DNA of 49,588 bases, from the NCBI GenBank assembly GCA_021413735.1, contig JAIOPV010000001.1:1-49588 (forward strand), given 5' to 3'. Below, piece after piece: positions 14,503 through 22,037 of the stretch. The position numbers were made by a program, and so were the translations under genes. The stretch's first letter is position 1. Every line of letters starts with the position of its first letter. Origin of the DNA: Planctomycetota bacterium (GTDB lineage: Bacteria > Planctomycetota > Planctomycetia > Gemmatales > Gemmataceae). The notes beneath the pieces are model-generated. The model worked only from the letters and a program-made list of their open reading frames with translations. It made no database searches and was not told the DNA's origin.

Positions 14503-15879
14503 GTGGCACATCTCGTTCGCCAGAGCTTCACCTGCTACGTCGATGCCAACGGGAAGCGAGTCCCGAAGGGCACAAAAAAAGCCAAGAAGGTGACCGAGAA
14601 GAGCGCGAAGTGGTACGGCTGCGCGTTGCCGAATCAGGGCAAGAAACGCTTCCCGCTTGCCACCGATAAGGCTGTCGCACAACGGATGCTCGCAGACCTC
14701 GTCGAGAAGTTCGAGCGCGGCACCGCGAACATGGCGGTGCGTGAAGAGACGAGTCTGGCGCTGTCATCGCTGATCTCCGAGTTCCAAGAAGCCGTTCGCC
14801 GAAAGTCGAGCGAGAAGCACACCCTCGACGTGATCGGCCACGTGAAGAAGGTAATGGCTGGCTGCAAACTCAAATCTCTCGGTGATCTGCGATCGCCCGG
14901 ACTTGTCCCGAAGGTCGAGGCGTTCGTGTGGTCGCTGATGAAGGGCGACGAGCCGATCACCTCGACGACGGCAGCCTACACCGGGAAGCATGCTCGGGGA
15001 TTCACCCGATGGCTCTGGAAGAAGCGGAAACTCCTCGACAATGACCCACTCGCCGGGATGGATCTGCCGAGCCAGCAGACCGACAACCCGCGCCGTGATC
15101 TCAGCGTTGACGAACTCGAACGCGTGCTTGCGGCAGCAGAGGCCAGCACCGAAACAATCCGCAGTCTCGCGGGCCCGGATCGGGCGCTCATCTACCTGCT
15201 CGGTGCCGCGACTGGATACAGGGCCGGGGAGTTGGCGCGACTCACACCCGCCGACTTCGATCTCGACGCCGATGTGCCGGTGGTTCGGTTGAAGGGCAAG
15301 CAGACGAAGAACAAGAAGCCAGCCGAGCAACCGCTCCCACCTGGGCTTCGCGCCCGGCTGCGATCCTACCTTGCGGGCCGTCTTGCTGGCGATCGCGTTT
15401 GGCCGGGCCTTTGGTACCGACGAGCCGCAGACATCCTCCGTGTCGATCTGGCGACCGCTGGCGTGCCCGAGATGGCCAGCACCGGCGAAGCGGTGTTCCA
15501 CTCGCTGCGACACAGTTACTCATCGTTCCTCGCTCGCTCCGCGTCGGTGAAGGTCACGCAAGAATTGCTCCGGCACGCCTCCCCGAATTTGACCATCGCG
15601 AGGTATTCACATTCCACACTCGCCGAGCGTGCGGAAGCGGTCGCGGCGCTGCCTCTTCCCGGTGAGGGAATCACGGCCGGTCCGTTCGCCGGAATGCCCC
15701 GAGCAGAACTGGAAACGACCGCGGAACAACTGCTCATCACCGTGCAGGCGATCACCGCGACGGTTGCCGCTTTGCTTACTCCCGTGCTTACACCTCTGCT
15801 TACACCCGATTCGGGGATTCTTGGGAATGATGGGGGACGGGTGGACACAACAACCCACCCCGGAAGGCGGGTGGGTTGA
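14503..15879 (+). CDS. Tyrosine recombinase (phage-type integrase)
   Basis: 458 aa from GTG 14503 (GGAGG nine bases upstream). The N-terminal about 75 residues are basic (arm-binding type), then a SAM-like core-binding domain (about 80-185). The catalytic domain carries TGYRAGELARL (R240), a beta-hairpin Lys near 264-271, HSLRHSYSSFL (H333, R336), LLRHAS (H358) and ARYSH (nucleophile Y368), so it looks active. A low-complexity C-terminal tail follows. It points at the tRNA-Arg gene 70 bp away, the usual place for an integrase next to its attachment site. Confidence 0.92.
   Translation: MAHLVRQSFTCYVDANGKRVPKGTKKAKKVTEKSAKWYGCALPNQGKKRFPLATDKAVAQRMLADLVEKFERGTANMAVREETSLALSSLISEFQEAVRRKSSEKHTLDVIGHVKKVMAGCKLKSLGDLRSPGLVPKVEAFVWSLMKGDEPITSTTAAYTGKHARGFTRWLWKKRKLLDNDPLAGMDLPSQQTDNPRRDLSVDELERVLAAAEASTETIRSLAGPDRALIYLLGAATGYRAGELARLTPADFDLDADVPVVRLKGKQTKNKKPAEQPLPPGLRARLRSYLAGRLAGDRVWPGLWYRRAADILRVDLATAGVPEMASTGEAVFHSLRHSYSSFLARSASVKVTQELLRHASPNLTIARYSHSTLAERAEAVAALPLPGEGITAGPFAGMPRAELETTAEQLLITVQAITATVAALLTPVLTPLLTPDSGILGNDGGRVDTTTHPGRRVG
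15851..15878 (+). terminator. Hairpin at the integrase stop
   Basis: CAACCCACCC (15851-15860) and GGGTGGGTTG (15869-15878) form a perfect 10-bp stem with an 8-base loop, ending on the stop codon. The run after it is only moderately T-rich, so termination could be weak or bidirectional, serving the tRNA side too. Confidence 0.55.
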
Positions 15880-15906
15880 TTGCTTCAACCATTACAATTC
15901 AAGGCA

Positions 15907-15934
15907 TTTGGGACACTTTGGGACTGGTGGGGAC
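15907..15934. promoter_or_regulatory. Phased short repeats between integrase and tRNA, possible integrase arm sites
   Basis: TTTGGGAC at 15907-15914 and 15917-15924, with GTGGGGAC ending at 15934, gives three like units at a 10-bp (one helical turn) period. They lie immediately before the tRNA 3' end. Position and phasing resemble arm-type binding sites next to a phage att core; this is inference. Confidence 0.45.
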
Positions 15935-15948
15935 TGCCTGATACTGAG

Positions 15949-16022
15949 TACGCCCGTCGGGACTCGAACCCGAAACATCCCGCTTAGAAGGCGGGTGCTC
16001 TATCCAGTTGAGCTACGGGCGC
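15949..16022 (-). tRNA. tRNA-Arg (anticodon TCT)
   Basis: Minus strand folds as a full cloverleaf: 7-bp acceptor (GCGCCCG with CGGGCGT, last pair G-U), D arm GCTC/GAGC, anticodon stem CCCGC/GCGGG around CTTCTAA (TCT), T arm TCGGG/CCCGA with TTCGAGT, discriminator A, and no encoded CCA. Total 74 nt. It decodes AGA. The 3' end faces the integrase, consistent with use as an attachment site. Confidence 0.96.
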
Positions 16023-16264
16023 AGGTGCTGATTTCCTGACGCTTTCCCACAGCACCTGAGGAAACGGCATCCCGAAACTACCCCGTCAAGTGCAGCCGGG
16101 AATCGAGAGTACGACCAGGAACGACCAAGAAGAAAAGCCATGTCCCGACATCACTCTTCATACACCAGAGCGGCCATTGAGCCAAGAAGGTTCGCGGTCG
16201 GACTCCTCCTTCGGCATCGATCCCGATGTCCGCGACCCTCCAATGACAGGGCTTATGTTGTTGT

Positions 16265-16384
16265 GTTGAAATGATTGTGAGCGTCGAAGCGTAAGCTCAA
16301 CGGGGGGCGTCAAACAACCCTCGGCCTGACGAAATCCACCGTCGGCCTGACGGCTCGACGCTCACAACCACCTATCAATTCAAC
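16265..16384. repeat. MITE-like palindromic element between tRNA and MFS gene
   Basis: Imperfect terminal inverted repeats: 16265-16287 (contains TTGTGAGCGTCGA) and 16355-16384 (contains TCGACGCTCACAA, ending TTCAAC). They enclose AAGCGTAAGCTCAACGGGG and two copies of TCGGCCTGACG (16321-16331 and 16342-16352). There is no coding capacity. GCGTAAGC-type palindromes are common as dispersed repeats in this lineage. The rest of the 371-bp gap 16023-16393 shows nothing I can name. Confidence 0.5.
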
Positions 16385-16393
16385 AAAGCAAGT

Positions 16394-17599
16394 TTACGAC
16401 CGAGGCGATTGTGTTCTGAGGTTCGGCAGGAGTGCAGTCAGCAGCCCAATCAGCGGGAGAAACGAGCAGACCTTGTACACATAACTGATGCTCGTCTGGT
16501 CCGCAAGCCATCCAAGAACAGCAGCTCCGATCCCGCCCATCCCGAACGCGAACCCGAAGAACAGCCCGGCTACCATCCCCACACGACTTGGCAGGAGTTC
16601 CTGTGCATAAACCATGATGGCCGAGAACGCGGACGCCAGGATCAAGCCGATTGGCACGGTCAACACGGTCGTCCAGAACAGGTTCGCGTATGGCAACGCG
16701 AGAGTGAATGGAAGCACGCCAAGGATTGACCCCCAGATCACCGCCTTGAACCCGACCCGGTCCCCGACAGGGCCACCGGCGAACGTCCCAACCGCTACTG
16801 CCCCGAGGAAGACGAACAGCCGGATTTGCGCCCCCTGGACCGATACATCGAATGTGTCGATGAGGTAAAGCGTGTAATAGCTCGTCAGGCTGGTCAGGTA
16901 AAAATACTTCGAGAAGATCAGGCACAGCAGAATGCCAATCGCGAACGCAGTCCGCCGAGGCGACACTGGGGACGGCGTTGTCGCGATCTTTTTCGCCATC
17001 CTTTCGGTCAGGTGTGCCTGATACCACACACCGATCTGGAACAAGATTACCATCGCCGCGACAGCCGCGATGGAAAACCACGCCAGACTTCGCTGTCCCC
17101 ACGGCACCACGATGAACGCGGCCAGTAGCGGTCCAATTGCAGAGCCTGCATTCCCACCGACTTGAAACAGTGACTGTGCCAATCCGTGCCGTCCACCCGA
17201 GGCGAGCCTCGCCATCCGCGATGCCTCTGGGTGAAAGATCGCAGACCCGACACCCACCAACGCCGCCGCTCCGAGGATTGCAGGAAAGCCGTCGGCGACT
17301 GATAAGAGGAGCAACCCGGCCAAGCTAACGCCCATCCCAATCGCAAGCGAGAACGGCAGCGGTCTCCGGTCGGTGTACAGCCCGATAAGGGGTTGGAGTA
17401 AGGAAGCTGTACATTGGAATGCAAGCGTGATGAGGCCGATCTGAGTGAAGGTGAGCGCATAGGCATCCTTCAAGACCGGATAGACTGCTGCAATCAGCGA
17501 CTGGAGTGTGTCGTTCAGAAGGTGCGACACGCTCAACGCCACCAGCACCGCGAACGCTGTCCCGTTGCCCTTTTGCTCCGGCTCATTCAACCCCACCAC
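16394..17599 (-). CDS. fsr: MFS transporter, fosmidomycin-resistance (Fsr) type
   Basis: 401 aa using the GTG pair at 17599/17596 right after AGGAGG; the frame is open further upstream to 17710 without homology. About 12 membrane segments. The N-terminal SVSHLLNDTLQSLIAAVYPV and FTQIGLITLAFQCTASLLQP, then LYTDRRPLPFSLAIGMG, are hallmarks of the Fsr family of drug:proton antiporters. FHPEASRMARLASGGRHGLA follows the family loop. Family function: export of fosmidomycin-like compounds or other substrates; the real substrate is unknown. It stands alone on the minus strand. Confidence 0.85.
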   Translation of the reverse strand: MVGLNEPEQKGNGTAFAVLVALSVSHLLNDTLQSLIAAVYPVLKDAYALTFTQIGLITLAFQCTASLLQPLIGLYTDRRPLPFSLAIGMGVSLAGLLLLSVADGFPAILGAAALVGVGSAIFHPEASRMARLASGGRHGLAQSLFQVGGNAGSAIGPLLAAFIVVPWGQRSLAWFSIAAVAAMVILFQIGVWYQAHLTERMAKKIATTPSPVSPRRTAFAIGILLCLIFSKYFYLTSLTSYYTLYLIDTFDVSVQGAQIRLFVFLGAVAVGTFAGGPVGDRVGFKAVIWGSILGVLPFTLALPYANLFWTTVLTVPIGLILASAFSAIMVYAQELLPSRVGMVAGLFFGFAFGMGGIGAAVLGWLADQTSISYVYKVCSFLPLIGLLTALLPNLRTQSPRS

Positions 17600-17728
17600 T
17601 CGCCTCCTGGAATGAAATTCTGCCGCCGATCGACACGGCCTGTCACACTTGGGATCGTCTCCACATTGCGACCACGCTCGCTTTCGATCAGCGACGATTG
17701 CAGGTTCCACGGCTCCATAGGCAGACTG

Positions 17729-18301
17729 CTATCCCATGAGTTTGCCGCGACCCAGCACCGTGTAGACCGGGCCGCCGCGTTCCAACTCGCTGCTGAACAC
17801 CAACACCTCATCAACCACCGTTCGGCCTCCAGACCAAGTCAGTCGCTTCGCCAACTCGGGAGCCAGCGTCAAACCATCTGCTTCGCTCTTCACACGGCCC
17901 AGCGTCAGATGCGGAGTGTAGCCACGCTCCTCCGTGCGGTAACAGCCAAGATCAAGCATCTTCGTTTCGAGTTTGTCGTGGAGACGTTTCAGATCGTCCG
18001 CGCCGTCTGTGATCCCCGCCCAAGCCACTTTCGGGCGTCGCGGTGTCGGAAACGCGCCAACGCCAGCCACACGAAGCGCGAATGCGGCCTCCCTCGCGGC
18101 GACATCCTGCACGGCTCGGCAAACAGAATGCAGTTCTCGATCGTCAACCTCACCCAGAAAGAGCAGCGTGATGTGCATGCTCTCCTGTTCCACCCACTTC
18201 ACTTCGGCTCCGCACTTGGCGAGAGCCGTTTGAAGATCGACGGCATTGTCCAGAATCTCGTCGCCGATCTCGACGGCGATGAATGTACGGGTCCGCGACA
18301 T
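17729..18301 (-). CDS. thpR: RNA 2',3'-cyclic phosphodiesterase (LigT/ThpR family)
   Basis: 190 aa from ATG 18301. Both 2H catalytic motifs are present: HITLLFLG (H43, T45) and HLTLGRVK (H131, T133), with VKWVEQESMHITL before the first and FSSELERGGPVYTVL at the end, all typical of ThpR. The family opens 2',3'-cyclic phosphate ends on RNA, and older work describes 2'-5' ligation. Length matches the family. It lies 22 bp from the PfkB gene on the same strand, so co-transcription is likely. Confidence 0.88.
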   Translation of the reverse strand: MSRTRTFIAVEIGDEILDNAVDLQTALAKCGAEVKWVEQESMHITLLFLGEVDDRELHSVCRAVQDVAAREAAFALRVAGVGAFPTPRRPKVAWAGITDGADDLKRLHDKLETKMLDLGCYRTEERGYTPHLTLGRVKSEADGLTLAPELAKRLTWSGGRTVVDEVLVFSSELERGGPVYTVLGRGKLMG

Positions 18302-18323
18302 ATTGCTTTCGTGTGTTGTGGAG

Positions 18324-19313
18324 TTAGCTCCAGTTGGCTTCATCCCAGAACTGTTTCGTTCCGTGATGCAGCCTCGCCCCGATCTGAGTGATCACTTTCA
18401 TCGCGAGGAAGTTCGCAGCTCGGGCTGCTTTCGCCGCAGGGACATTCCGTGTGATTCCATAAAGGAAGGAACCCGCGAACATATCACCAGCCCCCGTGAC
18501 GTCGATCGGCTTGCACGGGAACGCCGCAACATGGTGTTCTTCGCCGTCGTATCGAACGAACGCACCGTTCGGACCGTCGGTCACCACCACATTCGGCACG
18601 ATGGTCTTCATCTTGGCGAACGACTCCGCGGCAGTGGAACCGCCCGCAACTGCCATCGCTTCTGTTGCGTTACAGAACAGTAGGTCACTCTGTTTCAGTG
18701 CTTCGAGAAACGGTTCGCCGAAGACCTGCGGAATGAACGCATCGGAGCAGGTTAGCGCAATCTTCGTGCCGTGTGCCTTCGCCGTTCGCACAGCCTCGCG
18801 GATGGCATGCTGCCCCGTGTTGGCGTTTGCGAAGACGTAGCCTTCCACGAAGAGCCACGTCGAAGCGGCGATCTTTTCGGCAGGAACATGACGAGCCGCG
18901 AGATGGCTCGACACAGCGAGACTCGTTCGCATCGTCCGTTCCGCGTCCGGCGTGATTATGCTGACACAGGTTCCCGTGGTTTCACCGATGAGCGGAGCAT
19001 TCACGAAGTCGATTTGTAGTTCCGTGAATTCGCTGGTGTAATGCAAGCCGTAGCGGTCGTCGCCGACGCAGCCGATGAACGCGCCTTTGCCGCCGAGTTG
19101 GGAACACGCGATGACGGAGTTCGCGACGCTTCCGCCACTGACGAGCCTTGGTTCGTGATCGCGGAATCCTGCCAGCAGCAGAAGTTGCTCGGCAGGATCA
19201 ACCAGCCGCATCGTGCCCTTCTCGAAACCAAGTTCGGCGAACTCGTCGTCGGTCAGTTCGAGGAGGATATCGACTAGCGAATTCCCAAGGCCGATGATGT
19301 CGAATTCTTTCAT
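18324..19313 (-). CDS. PfkB-family sugar/nucleoside kinase
   Basis: 329 aa from ATG 19313. It has the ribokinase-like fold: N-terminal GLGNSLVDILLELTDDEF, glycine pair in VSGGSVANSVI (59-69), NATEAMAVAG (about 215) and the anion-hole/catalytic DVTGAGDMFAGSF with D277 as base. Best read as an adenosine-kinase-like sugar kinase; the substrate (adenosine, ribose, fructose or other) cannot be fixed by eye. Length normal. Confidence 0.82.
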   Translation of the reverse strand: MKEFDIIGLGNSLVDILLELTDDEFAELGFEKGTMRLVDPAEQLLLLAGFRDHEPRLVSGGSVANSVIACSQLGGKGAFIGCVGDDRYGLHYTSEFTELQIDFVNAPLIGETTGTCVSIITPDAERTMRTSLAVSSHLAARHVPAEKIAASTWLFVEGYVFANANTGQHAIREAVRTAKAHGTKIALTCSDAFIPQVFGEPFLEALKQSDLLFCNATEAMAVAGGSTAAESFAKMKTIVPNVVVTDGPNGAFVRYDGEEHHVAAFPCKPIDVTGAGDMFAGSFLYGITRNVPAAKAARAANFLAMKVITQIGARLHHGTKQFWDEANWS

Positions 19314-19351
19314 GATGCCAGTTTCGTCTCAGTGGGTGGTTGTCGCCGAAC

Positions 19352-19822
19352 TCACTCCGACGGGATTCTGCCGTCAGCTTCATCTTGCCAGTTTCGCGGC
19401 GGTTCGGAGCTCGTGATGGCCGCTCGAAGCAACTCGGCAGGATGTGGAATTCGCTCGAGGAGCATTAAACGAAGGTCGTCGAGCGTTCGCCATCGTGGGA
19501 AGAGTGTGTCGTAGTGTTTCTGCAACTGATCGAGGCACATCGCAATGTGACACACAACATCTCCCTGCGGCTCACCACTGAATCGGCCCATCAACGTGAG
19601 GTAGCCGCTCAGAATCTTGAGGTATCCCAACAGCACGATTTCGTAGTCGTCGCGAGTCGCGTGGAGTTCTTCGGCGGTGCCTTCGTGTGCCACTCGTCGA
19701 CTCGTTTGCTCCCAAGCTGTTGTCAGGTGTCGGGCGATTGGTTCGCGCAAGAACCAGGGTTCCTGCACGAATGGCAGAAGCGGATACGGTCCTGCAAGCT
19801 CGCGTAACACGGATGTGACCAT
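19352..19822 (-). CDS. Unknown helical protein
   Basis: 156 aa from ATG 19822 (GGGAG seven bases upstream). The chain is helical (LREPIARHLTTAWEQTSRRV, then YEIVLLGYLKILSGYLTLMG), with no Cys clusters, signal or enzyme motif. It is 38 bp upstream of the kinase on the same strand. Not recognised; probably a cytosolic lineage-specific protein. Confidence 0.55.
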   Translation of the reverse strand: MVTSVLRELAGPYPLLPFVQEPWFLREPIARHLTTAWEQTSRRVAHEGTAEELHATRDDYEIVLLGYLKILSGYLTLMGRFSGEPQGDVVCHIAMCLDQLQKHYDTLFPRWRTLDDLRLMLLERIPHPAELLRAAITSSEPPRNWQDEADGRIPSE

Positions 19823-19909
19823 CGTGGGCTCCCGAGGGTTCACATCCAAGTTACGCGATTGTCCTGGCCTTGTCGATTCGCGAGAGAACTTTACGGATAC
19901 CCGAATGGG

Positions 19910-20416
19910 CTACTTGGGAGTGATGGCTGCGGGATCGACGACAACGGAAGCTGTGGGTCGCGGCAAGGGGCGGGCTTCGATCAGCAGAACGACCTCGCCC
20001 TCCTGCACGACTTTGCCTTCTTGATTGCAGATGGCCCGATGCCAGACGACTTCGCCGCGTTTGCCGCGACCCCGCAGTGTCTTCTCGATCACACGGCTCC
20101 GAATCTTGATGGTATCGCCAGCGAACACAGGCAGACTGAAGTTCCAGCACCGCACGCGGAGCATGGCAATGGTGCGAACTTGCGGCGTCATCACGGCAAG
20201 GCCGCTGCCCATCGAGAACACGGCGAAGCCGTGCGCGATCGGCTTGCGGAATGGCGTGGTCTTGGCGAACTCGGCGTCGATGTGGATGGGGTTGAAGTCG
20301 CCGCTGAAGCCGGCGAAATGGACGATATCCGCCTCGGTGACAGTTCGCCCGCTGGAAACCCACTCTTGACCGATTTCAAGGTCGTCGAAGAACAAGTGGG
20401 CGGTCGAGAAACCCAT
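19910..20416 (-). CDS. MaoC-like hot-dog protein (enoyl-CoA hydratase-type)
   Basis: 168 aa from ATG 20416. GFSGDFNPIHIDAEF carries the (R)-hydratase motif with D40 and H45, followed by the hot-dog helix (IAHGFAVFSMGSGLAV) and strands (FAGDTIKIRSRVIEK). MaoC-type enzymes hydrate trans-2-enoyl-CoA or act as dehydratases. It is near an acyl-CoA thioesterase-like gene in the same orientation, 275 bp away, suggesting an acyl-CoA theme. Start and length fit the family. Confidence 0.82.
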   Translation of the reverse strand: MGFSTAHLFFDDLEIGQEWVSSGRTVTEADIVHFAGFSGDFNPIHIDAEFAKTTPFRKPIAHGFAVFSMGSGLAVMTPQVRTIAMLRVRCWNFSLPVFAGDTIKIRSRVIEKTLRGRGKRGEVVWHRAICNQEGKVVQEGEVVLLIEARPLPRPTASVVVDPAAITPK

Positions 20417-20587
20417 GAACCGACCTCAGGCGAACAGCAACAACGGAGAAAAACACCAGCAGATGCTATAGCCGTGGAGCGAGGGAAAACAAGGTGCCAG
20501 CGTCGAAGCAATGGCCGATCCATTGTCAAGGAGAAGCGGTCATTTCCGTGCGTTTCTTTGTTTCCGGGTGGTATGCCCACCCCACGT

Positions 20588-20676
20588 CCGGAAGAATCCA
20601 TTTCACGTCCGGAAGAATCGTTTCAGACCCGGAAGAATCTCATTCGCCTCCGGAAACGAACGATTCTGCCCCGGAA
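20588..20676. repeat. Five degenerate units of 20-21 bp centred on CCGGAA
   Basis: CCGGAA begins at 20588, 20609, 20629, 20650 and 20671, a period of 20-21 bp (two helical turns). The first three units share CCGGAAGAATC followed by a T-rich step. The block sits in the 275-bp gap between the MaoC stop side and the thioesterase stop side and is not convincingly coding. It could be a protein-binding array or a slipped tandem repeat. Confidence 0.7.
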
Positions 20677-20691
20677 GACCCCATTCTGATG

Positions 20692-21147
20692 TCAGGTTAC
20701 TTCAGGAAAGAGCGGCACGGGCTTTCGTTCGGGTGTGGACAGATCGACCCCAACGAATGTGCCTTCGGCTTCGGTGACGTGAATGTCCTCGGTCCCGCGT
20801 TCGGCGTGAACGTCGATACGGATGGTCATGGACGTGCGACCGATGCGGATGACGCTCGTCTCGAAGCGAACGACATCGCCGACGAGAACGGGCTGTCGGA
20901 ATTCGACCTTGTTGATGGCGACCGTGACGAATGACGCCTTGGGGTTGCCGCCACGGAGTTGGAGTTCGCGTTGTGCCGTGACGGCTCCCGCAAGGTCGAT
21001 GTACGAGAGCAGCACTCCGCCGAAGATGGTGCTGTACAAGGTAAATCTTTCCCCGTTCGGCAACATGCCCAAAGTGGGGTGTCCGTTGGCGTGATGCGGC
21101 ATCATCGGCACTTGAATCGCCAGATACGGTTTTGATGCGTCTGACAT
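20692..21147 (-). CDS. Acyl-CoA thioesterase (hot-dog, YciA-like)
   Basis: 151 aa from ATG 21147 with GGAGC just upstream. It has the hot-dog core: TLGMLPNGERFTLYSTIFGG, VLLSYIDLAGAVTAQRE (catalytic helix with Asp), VTVAINKVEFRQPVLVGDVV, then ETSVIRIGRTSMTIRIDVHA. Family reaction: hydrolysis of acyl-CoA to acid and CoA. This is the only complete copy; its 5' end and upstream region recur at 21847-22040 and 27001-27130 as fragments. It may serve acyl-CoA turnover with the nearby MaoC gene. Confidence 0.8.
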   Translation of the reverse strand: MSDASKPYLAIQVPMMPHHANGHPTLGMLPNGERFTLYSTIFGGVLLSYIDLAGAVTAQRELQLRGGNPKASFVTVAINKVEFRQPVLVGDVVRFETSVIRIGRTSMTIRIDVHAERGTEDIHVTEAEGTFVGVDLSTPERKPVPLFPEVT

Positions 21148-21239
21148 GCTGGCTCCAGGTTTGTGATCGATGTTGGTAAACTGCAAAACCGAACCCAACC
21201 GGACCAGATGGAACGCTCGTGACGGGGCGAGAGTGGTAA
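21148..21239. promoter_or_regulatory. Divergent upstream region of the thioesterase, with a six-codon relic
   Basis: This spacer is nearly identical to 21967-22055. The shared stretch includes GGTAAACTGCAAAACCG and AACCCAACCGGACCAGA. At 21219 a GTG opens V-T-G-R-E-W and then TAA (21237-21239). In the second copy the same position is the start of the intact MTEVEW gene, so here the divergent gene is lost after its sixth codon. Confidence 0.65.
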
Positions 21240-21260
21240 CCCTCGGATGGAGAACGCACG

Positions 21261-21815
21261 ATGGTGAAGATTCTCAAATTCAAAGCCAAGACGAGGGCGT
21301 TGAATCTTGATGTCGATGATCTTGGCGAGATCGACCACTTCTCCACCGAACCAATCTCCGATGTTTGGCCAAAGCGAATGCGGATTCAATTGCTCTCGAA
21401 GAGTAAGCCAGAAGATTACTTCCCTGTCGGACCCTTGCGTCTGGTTTCAGCAGCATTCAGGGAGGTCTGTGAGAACTTACACGTTAACGCCGAGTTCTTA
21501 CCGACGCAGTTACTTGAGAAAGATGGAACCCGGTCTCAGCACCAGTTGTTCTTCTGTCACCTTCTTGAGAATGTGAATTGCTTTGACTTCAAGAGGAGCG
21601 AAATCCTTTGGCGAAACAAGAGGAAGAAGTGGATCGATGAATTGACGAAGCTGGTGATTGATGAAGAGAAGGCAACCGGGCATCATCTGTTTCGGGTCGA
21701 TGTATCGCTCTTCATGATCGCAACAAGCGACGAGTTTTCGCAGGCAGCGAAGCGAGTTCGACTGACTGGGGCAGTTTTCATTGAGCCAAGTGAGTGGAGT
21801 GGGGTTTCGTGCTAG
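21261..21815 (+). CDS. Imm11/DUF1629-like immunity family protein
   Basis: 184 aa from ATG 21261. LLSKSKPEDYFPVGPLRLVS and the following ENLHVNAEFLPTQLL, then DVSLFMIATSDEFSQAAKR, follow the style of Imm11/Imm43 (DUF1629) proteins, which include immunity partners of polymorphic toxins. No toxin gene is seen beside it. It is less GC-rich than its neighbours and sits in a scrambled accessory island, so acquisition by transfer is likely. Family call is by eye and moderate. Confidence 0.5.
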   Translation: MVKILKFKAKTRALNLDVDDLGEIDHFSTEPISDVWPKRMRIQLLSKSKPEDYFPVGPLRLVSAAFREVCENLHVNAEFLPTQLLEKDGTRSQHQLFFCHLLENVNCFDFKRSEILWRNKRKKWIDELTKLVIDEEKATGHHLFRVDVSLFMIATSDEFSQAAKRVRLTGAVFIEPSEWSGVSC

Positions 21816-21846
21816 ACCGAATGTTGCCAACAACTACGCCTCGTTT

Positions 21847-21966
21847 GGTGCTGTAAAGGGCATATTGACCACCGTTCGGCAACATCCCGAAAGTGGGGTG
21901 TGCGTTGGCGTCCCGTGGCATCATCATCACTTGTAAGGCGATATAGGGTTTCGGTGCGTCTGACAT
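21847..21966 (-). pseudogene. Thioesterase 5' fragment, copy 2
   Basis: ATG 21966 opens MSDAPKPYIALQVMMMP and continues to ALYST, colinear with the first 40 codons of the complete thioesterase (MSDASKPYLAIQVPMMP to TLYST). Similarity then ends abruptly, and the frame runs on to a stop at 21778 without homology. Coding identity is clearly below that of the upstream spacer, so the copy is not recent or came from a relative. Confidence 0.75.
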
Positions 21967-22037
21967 GCTGACTCCCGATTAGTGTTCGATGGTGGTAAAC
22001 TGCAAAACCGAACCCAACCGGACCAGAGGGAACGCCC

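Noticed and set aside
20588-20676. CCGGAA array as a CRISPR
   Set aside because: Units are only 20-21 bp, degenerate, with no spacer-length unique segments and no cas genes.
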